Source of the DNA: Paenibacillus cellulositrophicus
GTDB lineage: Bacteria > Bacillota > Bacilli > Paenibacillales > Paenibacillaceae
Direction: 5' to 3'
Length of the DNA: 64,000 bases
Assembly: GCF_009363095.1 (NCBI RefSeq)
Contig: NZ_CP045295.1
Location: 2,294,001 to 2,358,000, forward strand
A model generated the notes under the pieces. That model searched no databases, was not told the DNA's origin, and saw only the letters and a list, made by a program, of their open reading frames with translations. The translations under genes were made by a program, and so were the position numbers. Shown here one piece after another: positions 55,602 through 62,889 of the stretch. Within the stretch, counting starts at the first letter, position 1. Every line of letters begins with the position of its first letter.

Positions 55602-56573
55602 ATGAAAACCGAACTGGCTTTACAGAAAAGATCGGAGCTCCCGATCCCCCGGCGCAAGCTCTGGGTGACCGTCAAACAACAGAAGTATCTGTTCCTCATG
55701 ATGCTGCCCGCGATCGTCTGGGCGCTCATCTTTGCTTATACGCCCATGGTGGGGCTGTACATGTCCTTTGTCAATTACCAGCCGACGCTGGGCGGCTTCT
55801 GGCATACGCTGTTTCACAGCGAATTTGTCGGATTCAAGTGGTTCCAGTACTTTTTCAACAACGGCGACTTTCTCATCGTCATGCGCAACACGCTGGCGTC
55901 GACTTTAATTACACTGCTGTTCTCGTTTCCAATGCCGATCCTCATTGCCATCGCCATCAACGAAATCCGCAGCGTTCGCTTTAAAAAGACGGTGCAGACC
56001 GCATCGTATCTGCCATACTTTATTTCCTGGGTTATCGCGGCCAATATTATCGTGACGCTGCTGTCCTCGGACGGCGCAATCAACGGTATATTGAAGTTTC
56101 TACATATTACGCGTGAGAGCGTTTTATTCCTGCAGCACGGCTCCTACTTCTGGTGGATCGTCGCGATCGGTAACACGTGGAAGGACATGGGCTACAACTC
56201 GATCATGTATCTGGCCGCCATCTCCTCCATTAACCAGGAGCTGTACGAAGCCGCCAAGGTCGACGGTGCCAGCCGTTTCAAGCAGATCCGTTACATCACG
56301 CTGCCGCACCTGAAGCCGACGATCGTCATTTTGCTGATCCTGGCCCTCGGCGGCATTCTAAATGCCGGCTTTGACCAACACTTCCTGCTCGGCAACGATT
56401 TGACGCGCGACTACTCCGATGTGCTGTCAACCTATTCGTTCCGCTACGGTATTCAGAACGGCATGTTCTCTTACGCCTCGGCCGTCGGTATGTTCAGCTC
56501 CGTCGTCGCTTTTATCATCGTCATCATCGTCAACGGCATCGCCAAGCGGCTCAACGGCCAGTCTTTATTCTAA
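55602..56573 (+). CDS. ABC importer permease, LplB/YteP-like
   Basis: This 323-residue CUT1 permease has a charged N-terminus, six hydrophobic segments starting near residue 30 (FLMMLPAIVWALIFAYTPM) and the EAA loop YEAAKVDGASRFKQIRYITLPHL. DYSDVLSTYSFRYG and the C-terminal AKRLNG are typical of the LplB group. It forms the channel with the following permease for the LipO-like binding protein encoded divergently. ATG at 55602 is chosen with GAGGTG upstream; a GTG three codons earlier overlaps that site. No ATPase is linked. Confidence 0.93.
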   Translation: MKTELALQKRSELPIPRRKLWVTVKQQKYLFLMMLPAIVWALIFAYTPMVGLYMSFVNYQPTLGGFWHTLFHSEFVGFKWFQYFFNNGDFLIVMRNTLASTLITLLFSFPMPILIAIAINEIRSVRFKKTVQTASYLPYFISWVIAANIIVTLLSSDGAINGILKFLHITRESVLFLQHGSYFWWIVAIGNTWKDMGYNSIMYLAAISSINQELYEAAKVDGASRFKQIRYITLPHLKPTIVILLILALGGILNAGFDQHFLLGNDLTRDYSDVLSTYSFRYGIQNGMFSYASAVGMFSSVVAFIIVIIVNGIAKRLNGQSLF

Positions 56574-56594
56574 TCGACCCGGGAGGTTTACGAT

Positions 56595-57488
56595 ATGAAA
56601 AACAGCAAAACGGTCCCCGAGCATCTGTTCGATGCCTCACTGTACGTCTTTTTGGCCATCATCTTCCTTGCGACGTTCTATCCGTTCTGGAACATCTTCG
56701 TCATTTCCCTGAACGACGCGACGGACACGTTAAAAGGAGGGCTGTATTTCTGGCCGCGCGTGCCGACCTTTGAAAGCTACATGACCATCTTCCGCAACCC
56801 GGAAATTTGGAGCGCCATCAAAATCACCGTGCTGCGGACGGTCGTCGGCACCGCCGTGTCCATCTTCTGCATCTCCATGCTGGCCTACGCACTCAGCAAA
56901 CGGAACCTGATCGGCTGGAAGTACTTCTCCTTCTTCTTCGTGTTCACGATGTATTTCGGCGGCGGCCTGATTCCGACCTATATGGTCATCAAATCCGTCG
57001 GGCTGATCGATTCGTTTTGGGTGTATATTTTCCCCGGCCTGATCGGCGTGTTCCTGATGATTCTCGTCCGGACCTTTATCGAGCAAATCCCCGGTGAAAT
57101 CGAGGAATCGTCCAAAATCGACGGTGCGAACGACCTGCAAATCTTTTTCCGCATCATCATGCCGCTCTGCGTTCCCGTGCTGGCCACCATCGGCCTGTTT
57201 CTGGCCATCGGCCACTGGAACTCGTGGTACGATTCCTACGTGTACACCTACAAGCCCGAGCTGAAGACGCTGCAGGCTGTGCTGGTCAAGATCCTGAACC
57301 AGTTCCAGACGGCCAGCATGATGTCCGACGCCCAGCAGCTGGCCCAAAGCTCCAAGCGCATCCCGGTATCGAGCGAGAGCATCCGGATGGCGGTGACCAT
57401 GGTCGCCACCCTGCCGATCATTCTGGTCTATCCGTTCGTGCAGCGGTATTTTGTGAAGGGGATCATGATGGGGGCGATCAAGAGCTGA
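56595..57488 (+). CDS. ABC importer permease, LplC/YtcP-like
   Basis: This 297-residue permease is the second CUT1 subunit. It has six hydrophobic segments, the opening HLFDASLYVFLAIIFLATFYPFWN-type block (residues 10 on), LIPTYMVIK, the EAA loop EESSKIDGANDLQIFFRIIMP, and the ending FVKGIMMGAIKS typical of LplC. It starts 21 bases after the LplB-like gene with GGGAGG. No clear terminator follows within 190 bases; the next candidate is the inverted repeat at 57684-57728. Confidence 0.93.
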   Translation: MKNSKTVPEHLFDASLYVFLAIIFLATFYPFWNIFVISLNDATDTLKGGLYFWPRVPTFESYMTIFRNPEIWSAIKITVLRTVVGTAVSIFCISMLAYALSKRNLIGWKYFSFFFVFTMYFGGGLIPTYMVIKSVGLIDSFWVYIFPGLIGVFLMILVRTFIEQIPGEIEESSKIDGANDLQIFFRIIMPLCVPVLATIGLFLAIGHWNSWYDSYVYTYKPELKTLQAVLVKILNQFQTASMMSDAQQLAQSSKRIPVSSESIRMAVTMVATLPIILVYPFVQRYFVKGIMMGAIKS

Positions 57489-57683
57489 GGAAGGACTGGG
57501 TGTGTGCGGGGATGGCAAAACCGAGTGTGGTAAGTCTGTGAGCGGCTTGGCTATGCCAAGCTGTCTAGATGGCTGGCGAAACCCGGACGTTTGGCGCGTG
57601 TGGTAAGTGCGAGTGGTGAGTGAGTGGAGGAAACCCAGACGTTTGTGCGTGGGAGGGGCGGGATTGGGGTTTCAGCCGCTGTT

Positions 57684-57728
57684 GAGACCGGGTTCCTTGA
57701 ATCGATAAGGTGGTTGGAACCCGGTCTC
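57684..57728. repeat. Perfect 13-bp inverted repeat
   Basis: GAGACCGGGTTCC and GGAACCCGGTCTC flank a 19-base loop. No T-run follows in either direction. It could stop transcription of the permease operon weakly or be a cruciform element. Confidence 0.6.
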
Positions 57729-57795
57729 AAAGGCGGCACGTAGACTTTCCACCCCAATTCCCGCCTCCTCTTGGAGCCACTTTTCCGTTGACTTC

Positions 57796-57922
57796 CACGT
57801 TTGTGAGGCCCTTCCCCATCTCTTGATGGGGAAAGAATAGGCTCGTTCCGGGCGGCTTTGGCCGTGAACTCGCCTGAGACTGATCAGACATCAGCGCCTG
57901 GCCTTTGGCCAGGCTGCTTGTT
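57796..57922 (+). repeat. Duplicated block, copy A
   Basis: It shares with copy B (57949-58087) the segments TCGTTCCGGGCGGCTTTGGC, GTGAACTCGC and TGATCAGACATCAGCGCCTG, and the stem GCCTGGCC/GGCCAGGC. The copies differ by scattered substitutions and a three-base insertion, so the duplication is old. Confidence 0.7.
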
Positions 57923-57948
57923 CTTGCTGCAAATTCGTAATGAAACCT

Positions 57949-58087
57949 AAACGTTTGCATGTGGGAGGGCCCACTTCCCCCAACTCTTAATAGGGAAGAA
58001 ATAGGGTCGTTCCGGGCGGCTTTGGCCGCCGTGAACTCGCTTGAGAATGATCAGACATCAGCGCCTGGCCTCTGGCCAGGCTGCTTT
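57949..58087 (+). repeat. Duplicated block, copy B
   Basis: This is the second copy of the structured repeat, direct orientation, about 150 bases after copy A. Both copies start with an ACGTTTG-GTGGGAGG-like motif and end in GGCCAGGCTGCTT, after an 8-bp stem hairpin. Confidence 0.7.
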
Positions 58088-58255
58088 GATTTGCTTAAAG
58101 CCATTGTTTTATTGCATCCAAGTATTGAGCAAAGTTCGAAAGATATCATGTCATCTTGGATTCGCTTCTTTTAGTTTAAAATCACCGGTTCGTTAGGCTT
58201 GCCACCTGGAACATGCAGATCATATCGATCACCTTCTCAATCATGCTTCCCCTGT

Positions 58256-58305
58256 TAGTTCAACTACTCCGCCAGGCGCACCACGCCGCCGGAGTAGTTG
58301 AACTA
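58256..58305. repeat. 16-bp perfect inverted repeat, left hairpin of a pair
   Basis: TAGTTCAACTACTCCG and CGGAGTAGTTGAACTA flank an 18-base GC-rich loop. The right arm shares its last two bases with the next hairpin. Confidence 0.75.
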
Positions 58306-58349
58306 TCCGAACAAGGAGGAACGCACAGCGGCAAATCCTTGTTCGGATA
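58304..58349. repeat. 14-bp perfect inverted repeat, right hairpin of a pair
   Basis: TATCCGAACAAGGA and TCCTTGTTCGGATA flank a loop of again exactly 18 bases. It directly abuts the 16-bp hairpin. Neither is followed by a T-run. Confidence 0.75.
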
Positions 58350-58652
58350 TCAGGGTATGATAGGCTTGTGTAGGGGGCATGTTCGACCCAAAGGCCGGGA
58401 TTTCGGAGTAGCCGAAATCAACCATTCTCTAAAAATAAGCCGACGGCTGCAGGCTTCTCATATGGAGTGTTTCCCTGAAACAGATCTGACTCGATTGGTC
58501 GTTTCTTAGGTTGCCTTAGGCAACCTGATTGAATAGAAACAAATTATCGCTTGATTTATGCCTCTCATTATTAATAGAATTGGGAGTAAAAGTAAATTTT
58601 TAAATCCGCAGCATACTTTACGCTATTGGTCAGAACGAAGGGGGATGAAGTG

Positions 58653-59099
58653 ATGAAACGACTCGTATACCTTGCGGCCGCCGTCCTCATCGTGGTCGGC
58701 TTGGGGATTTTCTACTTTTCACCAAAAACCTTTACGCTCGAAGAAGCTGTACTTGATAAGCTCGATACCAACCGTGTTACATCCATTGAAGTTATCAAAC
58801 GCGATCAGCAGGGTGAGCACACCAAAAATGTAACGAATTCGGAAGAAATCAATGAAATATTGAACTCACTTTCTGCGGCGAAATTAAAAAAATCCAGAGC
58901 ATCTGACATCGAATTTACCGAATCCTACTGGATGACCCTGAAAACAAAAGACAAAGGAAGAGTTTACGGGATGACTCTCTATGACAATCACCACATAAAT
59001 ACTTTCGAATACAACGCCTCCGTGCCTAAAAATGCATCTAGGTCATACAAAATTACGAACAACTTCGATGCTGCAGCCATTCGAAATGTATTTAAATAA
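58653..59099 (+). CDS. Small membrane-anchored protein of unknown function
   Basis: This 148-residue protein has one N-terminal hydrophobic segment (MKRLVYLAAAVLIVVGLGIF) and an extracytoplasmic domain with VTSIEVIKRDQQGEH (41-55) and YWMTLKTKDKGRVYGMTLYD, which has the beta-rich look of small YdhK/DUF-type lipoprotein-like domains, though there is no lipobox Cys. ATG at 58653 has AAGGGGG eight to nine bases upstream. The coding DNA is clearly more AT-rich than the neighbours, hinting at separate acquisition. Family not recognised. Confidence 0.78.
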   Translation: MKRLVYLAAAVLIVVGLGIFYFSPKTFTLEEAVLDKLDTNRVTSIEVIKRDQQGEHTKNVTNSEEINEILNSLSAAKLKKSRASDIEFTESYWMTLKTKDKGRVYGMTLYDNHHINTFEYNASVPKNASRSYKITNNFDAAAIRNVFK

Positions 59100-59687
59100 C
59101 TGTTGCTTGCAAGCCCGGTCCCTTTTATTGTGAAATGAAAAGCATTCGCCTCTTGGCCACCTCAATGAGGATCAAATCCGTCCTTCCTCAATGGACAATT
59201 TCTTACTTTGTCTTACAAAAGAAGGACTCGATACACTACATTCTCCTGCCGGCGGATCGACTCTAAAACCTCTGTATCTAGTACTAATACCACATTTTTT
59301 CACTATATATAGAATTCAACAGTTGGGAAAGGATATGTTCTTCTGTCCACCATTTAAAAGACAAAGTCTCAATTTGTTCATCATCTGTAGACAATCAGTC
59401 TAAAATAACTGTGAACTCGCTTTATGACAAACCATTCAGCTATCCCCTTTATAATCCAGATTTTTGGACTATTCGTTGCCCCCCGACGGTCCGGTCATAA
59501 AACGGAATGTTACCGAATATTTGCTTCAGGAGAATTCACCTAAGTTGAGCAGCACCGCTTTCCCGCCCTCCCCCAACTTGTGGTAAGATGTCAGTAATTA
59601 TGGTATGGGCGGCATACCGCCTGTCATGATCCTTACAATTCCGTTCTACCGATGATGCACCCACCACTAAAAAGGAGGACAATCATC
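59100..59687. other. Gene-free AT-rich region
   Basis: Nothing with a ribosome binding site and protein-like content is seen before 59670. A small hairpin GGCGG-CATA-CCGCC (about 59608-59621) lies 65 bases before the leader ORF. The AT-richness is like that of the preceding small gene. Confidence 0.5.
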
Positions 59688-59714
59688 ATGAAGAAGCTGC
59701 TTGACCACTTATAA
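59688..59714 (+). CDS. Tiny ORF (MKKLLDHL) with strong ribosome binding site
   Basis: ATG is preceded at nine bases by AAAGGAGG, as strong as any site in the window, yet the frame stops after eight codons. It lies 100 bases upstream of the aminoglycoside adenylyltransferase gene, the position of translational attenuator leaders. A +1 shift after codon 7 would extend the product to about 25 residues (then YNVNSSFAGVSEFVDRLL), so it may instead be the broken or frameshifted start of a small protein. Confidence 0.5.
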   Translation: MKKLLDHL

Positions 59715-59814
59715 CGTGAACTCGTCGTTCGCTGGAGTATCCGAATTCGTGGACCGCCTCTTGTAAGCATGAACCAACTCCAAATGAATATAAAAAAGGG
59801 AGGCTGTACCCGGA

Positions 59815-60714
59815 ATGAGAAGCGAACGAGAAATGTTGGATTTGATATTAAATGTAGCCAAAAGCGACGAGCGTATCCGGGCCGTTGGGATGAACGGCTC
59901 GCGCACGAATGCGAATGCACCGAAGGATGTTTTCCAGGATTACGATATTGTGTATGTCGTGACTGACGTGGGGTCTTTTATCCAGGATCCCGACTGGGTT
60001 AACGTATTCGGCGACCGGATCGTCATGCAAAAACCGGAGGAGATGAAGCTCGTTCCTCCGTCTATGGACGGATTTTATCCGTATCTCATGCTGTTCACGG
60101 ATGGCAATCGGATTGACCTGACTCTTTGCCCGATCGATAAAAAGGATGACTGGAACGGCGCTGACCGCTTGGCCGTGGTGCTGCTCGACAAAGACCAGAG
60201 CCTGCCGCAGCTGGCGGAGCCTACGGATCAGGGGTATTGGGTACAGCAGCCGACCGCTAAATTATTTGCCGACTGCTGCAACGAGTTTTGGTGGGTCTCG
60301 CCCTACGTCGCCAAAGGCTTGTGGAGACAGGAGATCCTGTATGCGCTCGACCATTTGAACATCATCCGGGAGATGCTGGTCAAGATGCTCGAATGGAAGG
60401 CCGGCATCCTTACCGGGTTCTCGGTGAGCACCGGCAAAAACGGGAAGTACTTAAAGGGCTTCATTCAGGAATCGAGCTGGGAACAGCTTTTGGCCACCTA
60501 TCCAAAAGGCCAATACGAAGATGCTTGGAACGCGCTGTTTACTATGACCGACCTATTCCGCAGCACGGCGCAAGAAGTGGCGGCAAAATTCGGCTTTGCC
60601 TATCCCAATGAAGATGACCGCCGGGTGACGGCTTACCTGGAGCGTGTCCGAACACTGGAACCCGGGGCAGCTGAAATATTCCCGCCAGGTCGTGAGCCAG
60701 GTAAAGAAGCGTAG
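59815..60714 (+). CDS. Aminoglycoside 6-adenylyltransferase-like, ANT(6)/AadK
   Basis: This 299-residue protein has the AadK family layout: MNGSRTNANAPKDVFQDYDI (25-44) gives the nucleotidyltransferase GS motif with metal-binding Asp residues in DYD, and FTDGNRIDLTL supplies the third. LWRQEILYALDHLN and EVAAKFGFAYPN are typical of the C-terminal helical domain. The family adenylylates streptomycin at position 6, but chromosomal copies often give little resistance. GGGAGG lies 11 bases before the ATG, and a possible leader ORF is just upstream. A clear terminator follows. Confidence 0.9.
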   Translation: MRSEREMLDLILNVAKSDERIRAVGMNGSRTNANAPKDVFQDYDIVYVVTDVGSFIQDPDWVNVFGDRIVMQKPEEMKLVPPSMDGFYPYLMLFTDGNRIDLTLCPIDKKDDWNGADRLAVVLLDKDQSLPQLAEPTDQGYWVQQPTAKLFADCCNEFWWVSPYVAKGLWRQEILYALDHLNIIREMLVKMLEWKAGILTGFSVSTGKNGKYLKGFIQESSWEQLLATYPKGQYEDAWNALFTMTDLFRSTAQEVAAKFGFAYPNEDDRRVTAYLERVRTLEPGAAEIFPPGREPGKEA

Positions 60715-60763
60715 GTACAGCACTACTAACGTTTGCGACCTGCACCGAACGTCAATAACATCG

Positions 60764-60807
60764 AAAACCAGCCGGAACCCTGACGGGGGCCTGGCTGGTT
60801 TTTCTTT
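60764..60807 (+). terminator. Terminator of the adenylyltransferase gene
   Basis: AAACCAGCC and GGCTGGTTT pair around a 19-base loop and TTTTTCTTT follows, 50 bases after the stop codon. Confidence 0.85.
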
Positions 60808-60957
60808 GGAAGGTGGTTTTGCTGCTTTCGTGGCCCGGCTGTTTTTTTAGAAAGTAGTCCGTGCAACTTTCGTGATCCTACGCGTTCTTCTTTAGAGAGT
60901 GGTCTGTGGCTCAAGTGTTACGAGTGTTACGACCAGAGCGAGACGTGCTATCCCTTT

Positions 60958-62241
60958 TTAATGGCTCAGGATTCGCAGCACCTGCAGTCGCGTTCCCAGA
61001 CTCTCCACGTCTTTTCGTCCTGTGTTTCTGATCTCCACCCGCATTTCGGCCGGTTCGGAACCGCTGGCCAGCATGATGATCACGGGTCTGTAAGCCAGCT
61101 TGCACCAATCGTCGAAAAGTTTCACCTCTTGAAAAGGGCCTCCGTTCACGGCGTATTCCAGAATGCCGGAGTCGGGGCCCATGAACAGACAGAGTCCCGT
61201 TCCGCGGCCAGTCACGATATAACTGAGGCTTGCTCCTTCGTTCAGCGCCTCCAAGTGTCCGTCATCGTACCGCCAGTTCATAACAGGCTTATGCTGAAGC
61301 CCGTTGTAGTCAAATCCTCTTTGGCTTAAAATGCTGTCCGCCCGGATCATCCGTCCGTACTCGTAATTCCCCGCCTCCAAAGGCGGGAGGGAAAGGATAT
61401 CCCTCTCGTTGCTAGAGGCTTGCCCCTTCACGCTGGCTGTGTCCCTTGATCCCATGTCCGATCCTTCTGACTCGATCTCAGCTTTGATTTCCGGCTCGTT
61501 CCTGTTCTCAATCTTCGCCCCGCTTCCTGAATTTAGCCCGGTTTCAGCTGTCGCAGCCGCTCTTGTCTCAAAGAAAGGCTCCAGGAATTCCCGGGCAAAG
61601 CCGGCATACAGCGCGTGACCCTCGTCGTTCGGATGGACGCTATCCGGGGCGAGTTCCCTCCATGTCCAGCGCCCCTCATCGATGCCCTGCTGTATGGCGG
61701 AGGCGTAGTTGACGGAAGAGATGCCGTAATAAGCGGCGACCTCCTCATGTACTGCGATGTTGAACGGGACGCCCGGTCCCAAATTTTTGTCCGCCGCGGT
61801 GTAGACAAAGCAAAGGTCCGTCTGCGGCGAGCGTCGCTTGCAGCCGCGGACGATCCCCTCCATGCCGCGGATCGACTCGCTGCGGTCCGTCCCGTCGTTG
61901 ACGCTGAATTCGACGAACAGAAGATCGACCGGCCCGTGCTCCAGGACATGCTCCTGCAGCCGGTGCGCGCCGAAGGTCGAGTCGGTGCCGCCGACACCGG
62001 CGTTGATGCAGGCCACCCGGCCGGCGCCGTGCCGATCCTCGAGCCAGGCCTGCGTCAGACCCCGCCAGCTGGTCTTATCTGCGTCCGAAGCTCCCGCTCC
62101 CTCTGTGATGGACCCGCCAAGGAAGGCAACGGTTACGGGCAGTCCCTTGCGTAACTTATCCTGAAATGCGGGTAGACCGCTCCGGGTATGGATGATGGGT
62201 TGGGGATACGCATGCGGATGAATCGGCTTAGAATGCGGCAT
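60958..62241 (-). CDS. SGNH/GDSL-type esterase
   Basis: This 427-residue cytoplasmic protein has the SGNH motifs: GGSITEG (42-48, nucleophile Ser44), the oxyanion Gly in GVGGTDS (82-88), Asn115 in FSVND, and D200/H203 in DSVHP. Residues about 232-285 form an acidic, Glu/Ser-rich linker, followed by a C-terminal beta domain (NWRYDDG, GTGLCLFMGPDSG) found in bacterial carbohydrate esterases. It likely removes acetyl groups from sugars. Its start at 62241 overlaps the HAD gene end by 14 bases, in one operon with the GH110-like gene. Confidence 0.87.
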   Translation of the reverse strand: MPHSKPIHPHAYPQPIIHTRSGLPAFQDKLRKGLPVTVAFLGGSITEGAGASDADKTSWRGLTQAWLEDRHGAGRVACINAGVGGTDSTFGAHRLQEHVLEHGPVDLLFVEFSVNDGTDRSESIRGMEGIVRGCKRRSPQTDLCFVYTAADKNLGPGVPFNIAVHEEVAAYYGISSVNYASAIQQGIDEGRWTWRELAPDSVHPNDEGHALYAGFAREFLEPFFETRAAATAETGLNSGSGAKIENRNEPEIKAEIESEGSDMGSRDTASVKGQASSNERDILSLPPLEAGNYEYGRMIRADSILSQRGFDYNGLQHKPVMNWRYDDGHLEALNEGASLSYIVTGRGTGLCLFMGPDSGILEYAVNGGPFQEVKLFDDWCKLAYRPVIIMLASGSEPAEMRVEIRNTGRKDVESLGTRLQVLRILSH

Positions 62242-62872
62242 GGTCCTCGGCCCCCTTTGCTTGGCGTTCCTGCCGCTCCTGCCGCTCTTGCCGTACTTTC
62301 CGGGGTTCGGAGCTTTCTCCTTCCGTTTCCGCTGCCCCAAGCTCCACTTCCAGCCGATTGACAAGTTCGATGAGCTGCATCGGTTCGCTGATCGTATAAG
62401 CAGGCTGCTCAGACTCGTCTGCCGGCGTATGGGGGTACCTTGGCGTCCAGCTTTGAAAAACGCTGATGATGCCAAGGGCGTTCGCTCCTTTAATATCCCT
62501 GCTCAAATTGTTGCCGACCATGACGATGCGGGCAAAATCCGCTTCGGACCCGTTCAGCGCACCGATCGCCGCTTTAAACATCCGCGGGCTCGGCTTGGTG
62601 GCCTTGATCAGCTCGGAAATGATGAGCGCATCGAAATAATCGTGCAGGCGGTGCTGACTCAGCACGTTTTTAAAGGATTGTGCGTCTCCGTCGGCCACGA
62701 GCGCAAGCGTAAAGCCAAGCGAATGCAGCGTCTTCACCATCTCCGCGGCCCCCGGAATCAGGTCGGCGCTAACCACGATTCCGTCTTCGTCACGAACCTC
62801 GGTAGACTCATCCACCAGCGTATCCCCACTGTCCAAAAATACGATCAGTCTTTTCTTGTCGATGACGTCCAT
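62228..62872 (-). CDS. HAD-superfamily hydrolase with atypical motifs
   Basis: The 214-residue protein has a HAD Rossmann fold: LDSGDT (13-18) at the nucleophile motif, where DxDxT is usual, so the acid/base position is Gly; a Ser/Thr-type VADGD near 60; Lys in IKATKPSPRMF; and VGNNLSRDIKGA at motif IV, where GD(x)nD is usual. These changes might lower or alter phosphatase activity. The C-terminus ends in the charged repeat RQERQERQERQ. It lies between the GH110-like and esterase genes and probably acts on a sugar phosphate. GAGGA lies nine bases upstream of the ATG. Confidence 0.85.
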   Translation of the reverse strand: MDVIDKKRLIVFLDSGDTLVDESTEVRDEDGIVVSADLIPGAAEMVKTLHSLGFTLALVADGDAQSFKNVLSQHRLHDYFDALIISELIKATKPSPRMFKAAIGALNGSEADFARIVMVGNNLSRDIKGANALGIISVFQSWTPRYPHTPADESEQPAYTISEPMQLIELVNRLEVELGAAETEGESSEPRKVRQERQERQERQAKGAEDHAAF

Positions 62873-62889
62873 CTCCTTTATTCCTCGTT

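Larger units (their letters stand above)
57489..58652. other. Gene-free region rich in repeats and hairpins
   Basis: No reading frame here has a ribosome binding site with protein-like content. It holds four copies of a short motif around GACGTTTG or AACGTTTG followed by a GTGGGAGG-like end (57582, 57633, 57796, 57949), a duplicated block of about 125 bases, and several inverted repeats. Smaller hairpins are GATTTCGG/CCGAAATC (58399-58419) and AGGTTGCC/GGCAACCT (58508-58526). It may be remnants of non-autonomous repeat elements. Confidence 0.6.

Noticed and set aside
57727..57960. A 77-codon minus-strand frame in the repeat region
   Set aside because: It is the read-out of the duplicated structured repeat; the other copy is not open in the same way.
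58213..58509. A 98-codon frame over the twin hairpins
   Set aside because: It runs through both perfect inverted repeats, has no ribosome binding site and no protein-like pattern.
59191..59403. A 70-codon frame in the AT-rich gap
   Set aside because: No ribosome binding site and no recognisable content; AT-rich chance frame.
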